Below are positions 21,987 through 33,474 of a stretch of 64,000 bases of DNA, piece after piece. The translations under genes were made by a program, and so were the position numbers. Positions within the stretch are counted from its first letter, which is position 1. Every line of letters begins with the position of its first letter. Under the pieces are notes generated by a model. The model had not been told where the DNA came from. It made no database searches and saw only the letters and a list, made by a program, of their open reading frames with translations. Origin of the DNA: Dasypus novemcinctus (lineage: Eukaryota; Chordata; Mammalia; Cingulata; Dasypodidae); NCBI RefSeq assembly GCF_030445035.2, contig NC_080683.1, forward strand, positions 88,559,675 through 88,623,674, in the 5' to 3' direction.

Positions 21987-22350
21987 GTTTTTTTTTAAAG
22001 ATTTATTTATTCTCCCCGCCCGCCCCCCAGTTGTCTCCTCTCTGTGTCCATTCGATGTGTGTTCTTTTGTGACCGCTTCTACCCTTATCAGAGGCACCGG
22101 GAATCTGTGTTTCTTTTTGTTGTGTCATCTTGTTGTGTCAGCTCTCTGTGTGCGGTGCCATTCCTGGGCAGGCTGCACTTTCTTTCACGCTGGGCGGCTC
22201 TCCTTACAGGGTGCACTCCTTGCATGTGGGGCTCCCTTACGCAGGGGATATCCCTGCATGGCACGGTACTCCTTGCATGCGTCAGCACTGCGCATGGGCC
22301 AGCTCCACATGGGTCAAGGAGGCCCGGGGCCAAGTCCGCTTCCCTGAAGC
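21987..22350 (-). mobile_element. DAS-type SINE, antisense, promoter boxes deleted
   Basis: The body matches the copy at 50,013-50,416 in reverse: CAGGCTGCACTTTCTTTCAC, GTGCACTCCTTGCATGTGGG and CACATGGGTCAAGGAGGCCC. The right end then jumps from GGAGGCCCGGGG straight to CCAAGTCCGCTTCC, skipping about 50-60 bp that in the other copy carry the B box and part of the A-box region. Several repeat-derived frames of 80-113 codons occur on both strands and are not genes. Confidence 0.87.
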
Positions 22351-22509
22351 CTTTCTTTTCAAAGCTTACACTCTCATTTACATGAGGAAGCCATATTGTT
22401 TTCTGCTTACTTATCCTGATTCATACTGTACATTCTGACCTAGTAATTTATTTATAAATTTGGTATATTGAGGAATTTGAGTTTCTTAAATAAAACATGC
22501 CATTCTATT

Positions 22510-22900
22510 GTTTTTTTTTAAAGATTAATTTGATTTATTTCTCTCCCTCCCCACCCCATTATTTGCACTTGCTGTCTCCTCTCTGTGTCTGTTTGTTGTG
22601 TGCTCTCTGTGTCTTTTTATCTTCTTTTTAGACGGCACCAGGAACTGAACCTGGGACCTCCCATTTGGGAGGGAGGTGCCCAATTACTTGAGCCACATCC
22701 ACTCCCTGCTTGCTGTGTCTCCCTTTGTGTCTCCTAGTAGCATCATCTTGTTGTGTTATCTTTTTGCATCATCTTGCCACACCAGCCACTTGCATCATCC
22801 TGCTGTCTTGCTCATCTTCTTTAGGAGACATCAGGAACTGAACCTGGGACCTCCCACGTGGTAGTCAGGTGCCCCACTGCTTAAGCCACATCCACTTCCG
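22510..22900 (-). mobile_element. Dimeric tRNA-derived SINE, antisense
   Basis: Two nearly identical head blocks are present. One has GGCACCAGGAACTGAACCTG at about 22,634 and the other GACATCAGGAACTGAACCTG at about 22,826. Each is followed by GGGACCTCCCA and a GAGCCACATCCACT/AAGCCACATCCACTTCC end. The tail is at the left (T run and pyrimidine-rich stretch at about 22,512-22,560). Confidence 0.87.
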
Positions 22901-22954
22901 TAGAGTACTCCCTTCTATTATATCATAAACACCTAGTATCTTACCTAGGGTTAA

Positions 22955-23150
22955 AAGCGTAGCTCTCTGGAGTCCGACAGCTTTGGTTTTATTGCTGGCT
23001 CAGAACTTACTAGTTGTGTGACTGTGGGCAAGTTATTTAACCTCTCTCCACCTCCATTTCCTTTTTTGTAAGATAAGTTAATAATAGTACTTATCTCATT
23101 GACTTGCTGGGTTGAGATGAGAGGTTTGCAATTCGCAGCCATTCAACAAA
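22955..23150 (+). mobile_element. MIR element
   Basis: A well-preserved MIR core: TAGTTGTGTGACTGTGGGCA, then AGTTATTTAACCTCTCTCC, then GATAAGTTAATAATAGTACT. MIR is an ancient tRNA-derived SINE shared by mammals. Confidence 0.85.
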
Positions 23151-23654
23151 TATTAGCTTTCATTAAAACGGCTTTGGGTACTAGGGCAGTTGGAAATAAT
23201 TGGTAGACAATTCAGTGCTCTATCAGCAGCTCTTATATATAATATTGTTCTTATATATATAACTAATAAACTGGATAATGGTATTTAATAATCTATATGA
23301 AGGGAGTATTATGTATGCATATACATATACATATATATAGCACATATAGACTGATAAATTTACATCTCCTTATTGGTATCACATTAATAGTAAAGTTGCC
23401 CTTTGTAATTTTCTTTTATTTCACACTAAGACATGAAATCATAGTAGCTTTTCAGATCACAGAATTTAGTAAAAAATCTTACTATTCAGTAAACAAAATA
23501 GTTTACTAAAAAAATCTTAATTTTCTGAGGATTAATATATCTTCAGAAATCTGTAACTTCTCATTTAAGATAGATCTACCTAAAAATAGTTAAGTTGGGA
23601 TATGGGGGAAGTGTACATTAGAATTCTGAAATATTGACATAGGTTTTGATTTTC
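23151..23654. other. Unassigned AT-rich DNA
   Basis: AT-rich with short alternating TA stretches near 23,230-23,260 and 23,318-23,340. No gene seen. The 70-codon frame at 23,297-23,509 (+) has no recognised domain. Confidence 0.45.
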
Positions 23655-26250
23655 AAGAATAGTCAAGAGACTTCTGGAAAGATGGTGGGCTAGAAAGACA
23701 TGGGACTCTCTCTCCTTCAGAAAAATAGCTAGAGGATAAGCTGAGGAGCCTCAAAAAGATCTTCTAGGGTTTAGGACACCAAGTGAAGGCTGGACACCAC
23801 CCAGAGGAGAAAGGGACAAAGGAGGGGAATCCTGATGACAGAACTGTGAGTTGAAACCAGCAGCAGCAGCTGCTGCTGGCCCCCTCTCCCACATTAAAAA
23901 TACCTGAGAATTCACAGGCCTCTGGGCCTGCTGCTACAGACAAAGGGGGCTCCAGGGATTCACCACCCCTGGAAAGAGGAAAGAGAGGGACACAGCCTAA
24001 GGCTAACTCAGCTTTTGACTCATAGATTTGGTCTGCTGTGTCCCAAGAGCCCTTCCAGGCCAGGTGGGGCTATGCCATGGTTTGCCTTGGAGCTCAGCAA
24101 GGGGCTAAAGATATACAACCCTGCCAATCTCTAACTCTACTAACAGGGACTGATTGTTGAGGACACAGCAGGGAGTGGAAATATTTCCTACCTGGAAAAA
24201 GGGAGGAGGCTGCCCGAGAAACCTGGAGAACTGTCACTGAGAAAGTTTGAATCACAAGGCTTTTAGACTCCAGGCAGGAAGCTCTGTAACATTGATCCCA
24301 TCTGTGTTGCAAAAAACTGACCAGGCACTGAACCGAGCTGCCAAAGAGTGCCATCTGCTGGTAAACCAAGGAAGCACATGTAAGAAAATTAAAAATAAGT
24401 AAGAGAGGCTTTTTCTGACCTTTATAGCTTCCCTCCCCAAGGCCCTAGGAGGCCAGTCTGCAACTAATTACTGAGTCCAGGGCCCAGTTTTGAGCAACTG
24501 GAAGGGACAACCCTAACAATCCAGGTCAAGCCAAGAATCAAAAAGCAGTGGTAACACACAGCCTCCCACCACTAAATTGCTATTAAAGAGAAAGAAATTG
24601 AACATCAGAGTAAAATGCATCCTAATCAGATGCCTTGACATCAGCAAAAAATTATAACCACACTAAGAAAATGGAAGACATGCCCTAAGAAAAGGAATAT
24701 ATCAAAGACCCAGAAGAGACACAGGATTTGAGACAACTAATCAGTGAGATGTGCACAAATTTCCAAAATCAAATTAATGAGTTGAAAGACAATGTGACTA
24801 AAATGATAAATGACATCAAGAAGACATAGAGCAAGTGCAAAGAAGAATTTGAAATCCTGAACAGAAAAGTAACAGAGCTCATGGGATGAAAGACACAATA
24901 GATGAGATAAAAAACACATTAAAGGCATACAACAGCAACTCGGAATGATAGAAGAAAGAATAAGTAATACCAAAGACAGAACAGCTGAAACTGAAGAGAG
25001 AGAAAAGAATGGGAAAAATGGAGCAGGGGCTCAGAGAATTGAATGACAACATGAAATGCAAAAATATACACATCAGAGAGTTCCAGAAGGAGAAGATAAA
25101 GGAAAAGGGGCAGAAAGAGTATTTGAAGAAATAATAGCTGAAAATTTCCCAACTCACAAAAGAAATGAACTTACATATCCAAGAAGTGCACTGTGCCTCA
25201 ATCAGAATAAATCCAAATAGACCTACTCCAAGACACATATTACACAGAATGTAAACTGTCAAAGATAAAGAGAAAATTCTCAGAACAGCAAGGGAGAAAC
25301 AAACCATCATGTACAAAGGATACCCAGTACAACTTAGTGCAGATTTCTTTTCAGAAACCATGGAGGCAAGAAGACAGAGGTAAAAATACAATTAAGATAC
25401 TGAAAGAAAAAACTGCCAGCCAAGAATTCTTTATCCAGAAAAATTGTCCTTCAAATATGAAGGTGAGTATAAAATATTCACAAACAAACAGAAACTAAGA
25501 GAGTTAGCAAAAAAGAATCCACCATTGCAGGAAATATTAAAGGAAGCCTTAGAACATCAAATTAAGAGACAGGAGAGAGAGGCCTGGAGGAGAGTAGAGA
25601 AGAAAGACTAGAGAAAGGATAAAAGAGTAAAAAGACAGATAAAAATATGATACAACATAAAAAACCCAAAGAATAAAATGGTGGAAGTAAATAATGCATT
25701 TACAGTAATATCACTGAATGTGAATGGATTAAACTCCCCAATCAAATGATACAGGTTGACAGAATGGATAAAAAAACATGAGCCATCCAAATGGTGGTTA
25801 CAAGAAACTCACCTTAGACCCAGGGATACAAACTGGCTGAAAGTGAAAGTTTGGAAAAAGATACCCCACACAAATAGTAACCAAAAGAGAGGAGGGGTAG
25901 TTACTAATATTGAACAAAACAGACTTTAAATGCAAATAAGTTATAAAAAATACAGAAGGCCATTATATATTAATAAAAGGGACAATCCACCAGGAAGATG
26001 TAACAATCATAAATATCTATGCACCTAACCAGGGTGCCCAAAAATACATGAGACAAATTCTGGCAAAACTGAACGGAGCAATAGACATCTCTACAATAAC
26101 TGTTGGAGACTTCAACACTCCACTCACATCATTAGATAGAACAACTAGACAAGATCAACAAGGAAACAGAACTCAAACAATGCCATAAACAGGTTAGGTC
26201 TAACAGACATATATAGAACACTGCATCCAAACACAGCAGGTTATACATTC
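23655..26250 (+). mobile_element. L1, 5' half retained, 3' half missing
   Basis: It starts near GACTTCTGGAAAGATGGTGG, an L1 5' UTR start, runs through ORF1 sequence (about 24,600-25,570, containing GATGAGATAAAAAACACATT and CCAAGAATTCTTTATCCAG) and enters the ORF2 endonuclease domain at about 25,680 (the QETH-type motif is near 25,805). Sequence identity ends abruptly near 26,250 (GGTTATACATTCTA) without a tail. Normal L1 insertion loses the 5' end, so loss of the 3' half points to a later deletion or rearrangement. Stops break all frames. Confidence 0.87.
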
Positions 26251-27159
26251 TAATTAGCTCTATCATGACAAATTCAAAAATGCACCTTTCTTTTCATTTC
26301 TTGTTTTTCATTTTCAGTTGATAAGCCTAAAGTATGATGAGATATTGGTGTGCAGCTATTGTAAAACTGAAAATTGGAGACAGTATTTCACTTTGATTGC
26401 TTCTCTACATTAAGTTAACTCATAATACATTTTCTTTTTGAAATGAAAAATCCACATTTAGTATAAGTACTTTGCCAATTGTTTGGAAACCATTTAAAAT
26501 AAGCTAACAGATGGCTTTAGAATTTTTTCTCTGGATTGAGAGGAAGGAAATTTCACCCTTTTCAAATCCATCAATTTTTGCTTGCCTGTGGATTGCAATT
26601 GTTTATTAAAACTAGGAAAGCCAATTACTAAGAGAACACAATTCCTCTCCCTTCCCATTTATATGCAAATACCTCAAACATTCCCTTAGGCTAAGCATTA
26701 TTCTGCTGGCCGAATCAGAAAAATCCTTTCTCAGAAATCTTGCAGAGCACCCATGGTAGGTACTGCTGATTCACATCATTAAACCAAAGCTTAATATATG
26801 TTAATTCCCAGTGGAGGTGATACCTCATTCAGACTGTACAAAATTGCAAGAGGTAGACAACATCCACTTTTACAGTTTATATGCAGAGCAGTTCTAAAAT
26901 GCTTGCAAGCAGATACAAATCCATCGAACACAGATGCCAACTCCATGAGCCCACACACACAAAAATGATGTTTTTTTTTTTAATTGCTTTTTTAAATTTT
27001 ATTTTTTTACTTTTTTCTAGTAACATGATCATATGAGTGAAAGTAAGCTAAGATTTCTGGGGGTGGTCCCCAAAGTAATGCCTTTCCCTCTCTCCCAATT
27101 GCAAAAAAAGGATTATTAAAGCAGTAAAGAGATAAACAGAGTATATATATTTTAACCCT
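26251..27159. other. Unassigned single-copy-like DNA
   Basis: No gene seen. A T-rich block lies at about 26,970-27,015. The L1 to the left ends without a tail at this boundary. Confidence 0.45.
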
Positions 27160-27280
27160 ACTCACTTATTTAGCCCATGAGGAAAGTGAAACCTAGAGAA
27201 GGAAAATGACTTCCTAGCAGAATTACATTGGTAGGAAGTAGAGTTGAGATTGTAATTATCTTTCTGAGCCTATAAATTAC
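27160..27280 (-). mobile_element. MIR fragment, antisense
   Basis: CATGAGGAAAGTGAAACCTA, then GAAAATGACTTCCTAGCAG, then GGTAGGAAGTAGAGTTGAGA is the MIR reverse-complement order. Decayed. Confidence 0.55.
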
Positions 27281-27689
27281 TAACCATTGGAGACTATTAA
27301 TTCAATCTGAGATTTCCTTGTTTGAAGTTTATCTTTCAATAAGGCTTCATTATTGATTATTAATATTGGTGGCTCAGTTTCTTTTAACACATTTTTACAT
27401 AAAAATAATAGGGATGGTACTCAGCATGCAATATTGCTAAGTGTGAGTTGGGTATGTAGCAGCCTGTTTGAATCCTCCAAATGGAATACGAGTGCTTTTA
27501 ATGTGGAAGAGTACCTGTCTGCCACAGCAGCAGTTTTTCATTTGTAGTTGAAAAAAGAAAAGTGATTTAGTGCCCTGGGAGAGTACTGTAGGAGTTCAGA
27601 GAAAGGGTACTGAGCCTAGTGGAGGGGGGAAAGGAAGCAGTCAGGGAGGGCTTAGAAAAGTAGTAAAACATAAATTTGGTAAAAAGACT

Positions 27690-27840
27690 TAGATTTGCAA
27701 GGTGCTTTGCCACATACTATGTATATGACTATGGGTAAGTTGTTACCTTTTAAAAGGTTTCCCTCTTTATCTATAAAATAACATCATAGAACTATTATGA
27801 GGATTAAATAAGATTATTCATGTAAAGAATTTAGCAGGGG
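27690..27840 (+). mobile_element. MIR fragment
   Basis: TATGACTATGGGTAAGTTGT, then CCTCTTTATCTATAAAATAA, then TATTATGAGGATTAAATAAG follow the MIR 3' half. Confidence 0.7.
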
Positions 27841-28434
27841 ATAAGGCATAAAAGTCAGTTTACTATTTCAGGATCCTGTGGAGAGGGAGAGTGGAGACTC
27901 AGGAGAGAGGCCATGACTGTAGGAATGAGGTGCCAGACAGTTGGGTGTGCCCTGAGGTTGGTGGTTTAGGTTGGTGACCTAGAGGACTTCCTGAGAAACA
28001 AGCAGGTCATCCTCTGAGACTGAAGACAGATCCTGGGCACCAGTGTAGCTTCAGACGGGAGCATGAATGCATCCAACGGCCAGTTGAGGGAGGGCTCATC
28101 TGGGCTCTCAAGGTCCTCAGGGAAGCAGCAGCAAGGTCATCTGCTGAGACAGAGGAAAGGGGTGTGAAAGAAGTGTGGCAAGACTGTGGAAAGTCTTAGA
28201 GAGAATTGGAGAGGGCAACGATAATGAACAAGTAAAAGCCTTGACAGGAACTTCAAAGAGACTCACCACCTGGAGACTGATTGTTTGTAGTGGTCCTGAC
28301 CTGCCAGGTGGTGAGGCTTTTCCTCCAGAGTGAATTTTCTCCTGAACGTGGCACAGGAGGGGGCAGAAGGACCCAGAATTTGGTTCTTGCTGGCCAGAGA
28401 TAGTGAAAGGATGTGGCAATCAAGAGGTAATACT
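27841..28434. other. Unassigned DNA up to the ERV-A boundary
   Basis: Single-copy-like sequence with no recognised element. The 100-codon frame at 28,117-28,419 (-) has no recognised domain. Confidence 0.45.
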
Positions 28435-28916
28435 GTTGTAAAATTTGATACTAGGTTCAATTATTTGCATATAGAAAGGCTAGGACTCAGGAATGATTTT
28501 GAGAAGGAAAAATGGTTTATTGATGGCCAGCCAGACTTGGGAGCTTTCTATTTCAAACCTAAGCCCTGAACAAGATTTTTGAGTTCTTTTTATACAGAGA
28601 GGAAAGGCCAAATGGTCCTTTTGTTTCAGTTCTCAATAGGCTTGAGCTAGCATATATCTTCCACATCCTAGGTAAGCTTTTAGCATGGCCTTCATACATT
28701 CTAGATAAGATTTTAGCACATTTGGTTTGCATTTTCCCTGAATATTTAAAGTTTATAGAGTTTGCATTGATAAACTTTCCTGGGACTGGAGTCGTTGCCA
28801 TGGTCACCAAGGGCAGGGCTGCAGCCTCTCACCATCCCATACCCACAAGTCAGGACAGACAGCTTAGGTTAAGGTTATCTCCAAAGAGACAAACAGCCTC
28901 CCACACATAGTCTACA
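28435..28916 (-). repeat. ERV-A 3' LTR
   Basis: Left copy of the LTR pair. It begins TGTTGTAAAATTTGATACTA and ends GTCTACA on the plus strand. It matches 34,383-34,863 over its length at roughly nine bases in ten by eye, with shared stretches such as TTCTTTTTATACAGAGAGGA and TAGCATGGCCTTCATACATT. Being next to the polypurine tract makes it the 3' LTR. The frames within it are not genes. Confidence 0.88.
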
Positions 28917-28918
28917 TC

Positions 28919-28930
28919 ATTTCCCCCCTT
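28919..28930 (-). other. ERV-A polypurine tract
   Basis: Plus strand ATTTCCCCCCTT, so AAGGGGGGAAAT on the element's strand, ending two bases from the 3' LTR. In retroviruses this tract primes plus-strand DNA synthesis. Confidence 0.8.
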
Positions 28931-29224
28931 ATGCTGAAGCTTAACTTGCTAAGCTTTGGCATAATGTTTGTTGGAGCTATGAGGTGGGTGGCTGTTTGTT
29001 GTTTTGATTGGTTACTTTACTTATCAATTTTTAGTGTAGCATCCAGGACTTTGTTTTTAGAAGTTTAGAAGTTTTCATTCTAGACAGCAGAATCCTGGGG
29101 CGGGGGGCCCCTGCAGTCATCCTGGGGCCACTGGCGCTCATGTGGATTTCCAGTTAGGCTCCAGATCCATCTATTAATTTTGTTTTACCCTTAAAGAGTT
29201 TACACCTTTAATCTTAAAGTGGTG

Positions 29225-29275
29225 CTGAAGGGAGATGATCCCTTTTCTGTAACTGCTTCCTGCTGGCCATGGGCT
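29225..29275 (-). pseudogene. ERV-A env-end-like block
   Basis: The minus strand carries CAGCAGGAAGCAGTTACAGA followed by GATCATCTCCC. ERV-B carries the near-identical CAGCAGGAAGTAGTTACAGA at 44,018-44,038, just before its 3' LTR and after its env transmembrane remnant. The shared position and sequence suggest a residual end of env. No surrounding env frame is readable. Confidence 0.5.
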
Positions 29276-29516
29276 GTAGTCATTGCCTAACAAGGTGTAA
29301 AACTCTTATTTTATTTTAACTGGAGGAAGATGGATCTGGCATTCTGTACGAAGCTGGATGAAGTTTTCATTTGGTTAATAAGATGTTCACTCTGAAAGAA
29401 ACAAACAATTAAAAATTTGGAATACCCATTTTTAAAAGAGGATGTTGGATTACAGAGGTAGACAAGGTTAGGTGTTTATAAAGATGGCAACCCTTTTTAA
29501 AAGCTGATGGGAACAG

Positions 29517-29552
29517 TATATATATATATATTATATATATATATATATATAT
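29517..29552. repeat. (TA)n microsatellite
   Basis: Alternating TA over about 36 bp with a single phase break, within ERV-A. Confidence 0.9.
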
Positions 29553-30197
29553 TTTTAAGGTATTTTTGAGAGAAACTGCAATAGATACTTAGCTTTGTTT
29601 TGAAGATGCATTTCAGGCTGTTTAATAATTGGCACTCATGTGTTCTGTTAGATGCTCCTGGTGAACTGGCACCCTTTGGGCAGATGGTTTCATTCAGGCT
29701 TTCCAAGATGGAAATTTTCTTAGTTTTTAGCTGTGGGAGTGGATCAGAACTACAGAATAAAGTTTTTTACATTTTGGTTTTAATAGTACAATTTCTGGTA
29801 ATTTTGACTGTTTAATAGGTGACCTATTATTAGCAAGCAAGCCTCATTTTTGCTACACAGTAGAGTACAGTAGAATAGTAAGTTGGCTGAGCCTGGCTAA
29901 GAATATGGCCTTATTTTATAGGTATGTTTATTACTATTTAGAAAATAAAGTTACCAGGAATTTAACATGTTTAATATATTTTTGTACCTAATCTAGAATA
30001 GAAAAGATAATGTTATAATTATTAGGTATATATTTAGTACAGGATAAAAGTACAGCACTTTAATATTAATTAATGTATTACTTAATGCATAAGGATTCTG
30101 AGTTGCAATTAATAGTTTTAAGTTTCAGGTTTGTAATACTTTACATGTTATCTCTCCATGGGAGCAGGCCATAATGCCAATTGTGTTCAAGTTTTAC

Positions 30198-30461
30198 TTA
30201 CAGTATCCTGGTATCATGGCTCCACTTAGCATGTTCTTTACACAGTGAGCAAGTTGCAGCATTATTGATTTTAGAGAGAGATTCCAGTATTCTACCAGCC
30301 TGGTGCATAGTGCTCTCTGGCACTATGGAACAGTAACAGTCTGGAGGCGATATCCATTGCACATTTGGCTGTACTGCGTTATCACTGGCTACTGCAGGAG
30401 CTTGAAACTGCAATGTAGTTTCCATCAACTTTAGGAGCAGAACCAGAGACTGATGTAGCAA
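30198..30461 (-). CDS. Unidentified 87-codon open frame in ERV-A
   Basis: One of the longer sense-strand frames in the retroviral interior. It holds a cluster of cysteines (PPDCYCS near residue 40; CSLC near residue 74) but no motif that I can assign to gag, pol or env with confidence. Its place, about 1.3 kb before the 3' LTR, is where env sequence would lie. It may equally be a chance frame. Confidence 0.25.
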   Translation of the reverse strand: MLHQSLVLLLKLMETTLQFQAPAVASDNAVQPNVQWISPPDCYCSIVPESTMHQAGRILESLSKINNAATCSLCKEHAKWSHDTRIL

Positions 30462-33042
30462 ATATTTCTAATTGAGGGGTCAGTGACCAGCCTAGCCAAT
30501 AACTCACATGGAGAGGCAACTTGTAATGTATTCAAGGCCTGGTTTGAATGCACAAAAGAGTTTGACAATGTTAAAGTTTGTTCCTTGTTTTTATATATAT
30601 TTTAAACAATTTAATGCTATACATCATATATCAAATGACTGTTTACTTATACAATTTTACCATTAAGATAATAGTAGGTATTTTACTTTAGTAATAGAAG
30701 AAAAAACTATTTTTCATTGTTAATTTGAAAACAGAAGATTCCCAATAGAATCAAGATAACTTTTATTACTATTTACTTAAATATCCACCTTGCAGTGACC
30801 TTCAGACAGGTTTTATTACCACGAAGTTATTCTTTGCAACCAATACTAATCCAAGTTTTTAGTTAACAATGACTTCTAGAACTAGAACTATTTAAATATT
30901 TTTAGTTTGGAAGATGTTTTACAAACTCTTTATAATTGACTACAACCACATTGACTAGTTACCTTACATTTAAATAAACTTACTAAATTACAATTATTAA
31001 CCAAAGAAATTTATTTTATTTATTTGAGAGCATATCTACAATCTTTCTTCTTTACCTTAATTTTATTAACATAAACTTACAATTTTTATTACTCTAAAGA
31101 TTTTGTACATATAATGTTAATTTAGGTAATGGGCAATTTATAAACTATGGGAGATTACACTCAAGCTAAATAACATTGAAACCATTATAGTTTATGCAAG
31201 GAATGTTTTCCTTTTTTTTTTTACAGGAAGCTAAAATTTCTTTAAGTTATGAAAATGAATAATTTTTAAAAGCATACTGACTAGCAGGTTTCAAAACACA
31301 TTACACAATTACTTAATTGGTTTAATCATAATCCAGGAAAGATTTCTCCATAGTTTTTATGGACCTTTTTCTTTTACTTACTGAAATTTGTCAACAGAGC
31401 TCCTAATTACCCTTATTTTATGGCTGTTAAAAGGTTTAAACTGGTAATTACACGGCAAACTGATTTTTAATTCTCCAGCCTAGTCGATAGGTTTAATCTG
31501 CCACACTTAGTCTTGCCCTCAGAGCTCTTGCAAAGAGGAGGCCCTTTCCCAATAGTTCCTATAATCAGATTTTTATATGACTTTTTTTATTTTGCTTAGT
31601 TTAATTTGGGTTCCAAGAATATTTATTCACATATAAATGCATATTTAATTTTTAACAATTTGAGTAGAACTCTTTTAAGAATTTATATTTGTTAATTTGA
31701 TATTATTATCCTGATGTATGAAGACACACACTGAGCAAATGAGCAGACACAAATAGTTAGACACAGAAACTCAACTCATTGATGTTACTTATAATTTGCA
31801 TTATTTTATATACTGTTTAGCTTAATTTGGGTTTCGGAAATATATATTACTTTATAACTGCATATTTAACTTCAACAATTGGAGCAAATATGCAGACATG
31901 AATAGTTTGACACAAAAACATAACTTTACTTACTTAAAACTTCCATTTTTTTACAAAATAAGTGTTACTGCAAAACATTTCAAAGACTCCTGTAACTTTT
32001 CTTAATTTGCACCATGACTGTGCAGTTTTACACTATGACCATGCAGTTTTACACAAAAATTTTTTTCTTAACTAATGGATTGTGCCCAATGTTTTAACAA
32101 TTCTTTTTTGTTTCAGAACTTTATATTTTACCTTGAATTTAGCAGAATTTTGGGTAAGCAACAAGATTAATTCTTGAAGCCTCAGGAAGACAGACTGGTT
32201 TCTCTCATGAATTGCCACTCTTAAGAACACTGACAGTTAAAGCAGGAGAATTCCTTTATTCCCCCCAGTCCTTGGAGATAATAAAACTCTACTGGTCATT
32301 TAACTCTAAGGGCTAAGAATTCCACCAGGCAGCAATTTAGTTTACACTTGGATTCATGAGAGAAAGCAGGGTTACTAATACCAGGACAGGAGACAGGGAT
32401 GTTCCAGCTCTTCTCTGGACAGTAGGGGCAGAAGCTATTATGAAATAACCATAGGCAAAGGCAAGGGGTGAGGTTAGGCTTGAAGTAACCATAAATGAAG
32501 GAAAGGTTAGTTTAGAATTTATACTTACAATAATAGTTTCAGGCTAAATTTACTCAGTTATTTCAGTTATTATCTTTCTGCTGTTTTATAATATGAAAGC
32601 ATTTATAAATGATTTTAACTCTTAGTTACAGTTTTTATTAAATTTTTTAACCTTAATGTGAATTGGATACCTCTATTAATTAAGCTACAAGAATTTTATT
32701 AATAACAATTCTGTGAAGTCCTGCCTTTTTTTAGTAATGGAACAAATTCTTATCTGCAAGTTACGCATTTAATTCAACAGCAAGAGAGTATTGGCATTTA
32801 AAGATTAATTTTAAACTACGTTTTTACCTTTTTACCATGAATTCTTAGGCGCCAGCAACTGACAAAAGCCAAACATAGATTTCAAAGTGGCATTTCTTTC
32901 TTTTTTTTTTTCTTTTTTCTCTGTAGTCTCACAACCTTGAAGTTCCCAGTCATACCATTAAAAAGGCTATCAAGTGATTAGAGGTCTATTGTTTTAAATG
33001 ATAGACTCCTTTCTTCAGACGAGTTTACAGTTTTAAAACATT

Positions 33043-33474
33043 TCAAAGTATTTCTACAGTCTTAGAGAGAGAGAGATTTGGAAAAGTAAAGAACCTGGGC
33101 AGAATGCAAATGTATTCTGGGCTTTTACACTCTAGGGAGGGAACTTTACAGCATTTATTTTGATTCTGCTTTTCATCCCCTTCACCTTCCCCCTTCCAGG
33201 CAGTCAGATGCACAATAATCAAATATGAATGTGGCTTATGAATAGAAGGTGTGGACTCACTGGAAAGGGGCAAGCTGCTCCCCCCTTTCCAGCGTTCTGC
33301 CAAAATGGGCAGACAGAATGTACTCAAATTTGGCACCCCTCCCGGGGACCCAGCCACCCTGACTGGGGCAGCCCCAACAAACTCGGGTGCATGGTGTGGA
33401 CACAGACAGCCTCCCCAGCAAAGGGGCGGATCAGAGACAAGGCAGCAGAGAATGTGCAAACATCCAGACTCCAT
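33043..33474 (-). CDS. Unidentified 143-codon open frame in the ERV-A leader/gag region
   Basis: The longest frame on the element's strand, about 0.9-1.3 kb downstream of the primer-binding site, where gag would begin in a complete virus. I see no matrix, capsid or zinc-knuckle motif. Overlapping frames of 65-100 codons exist on the opposite strand, so this may be a chance frame in GC-richer DNA. Confidence 0.25.
   Translation of the reverse strand: MESGCLHILCCLVSDPPLCWGGCLCPHHAPEFVGAAPVRVAGSPGGVPNLSTFCLPILAERWKGGSSLPLSSESTPSIHKPHSYLIIVHLTAWKGEGEGDEKQNQNKCCKVPSLECKSPEYICILPRFFTFPNLSLSKTVEIL

Noticed and set aside
22044..22438. Cluster of 81-113-codon frames on both strands
   Set aside because: All are within or beside a GC-rich DAS-type SINE, where stop codons are rare by composition.
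22635..22899. tRNA genes
   Set aside because: The tRNA-like heads have A- and B-box motifs but lack a complete cloverleaf and sit in SINEs with tails.
24879..25391. 170-codon frame on the minus strand with hydrophobic stretches
   Set aside because: It is the antisense of L1 ORF1. A-rich sense DNA yields Phe/Leu/Ser-rich antisense frames.
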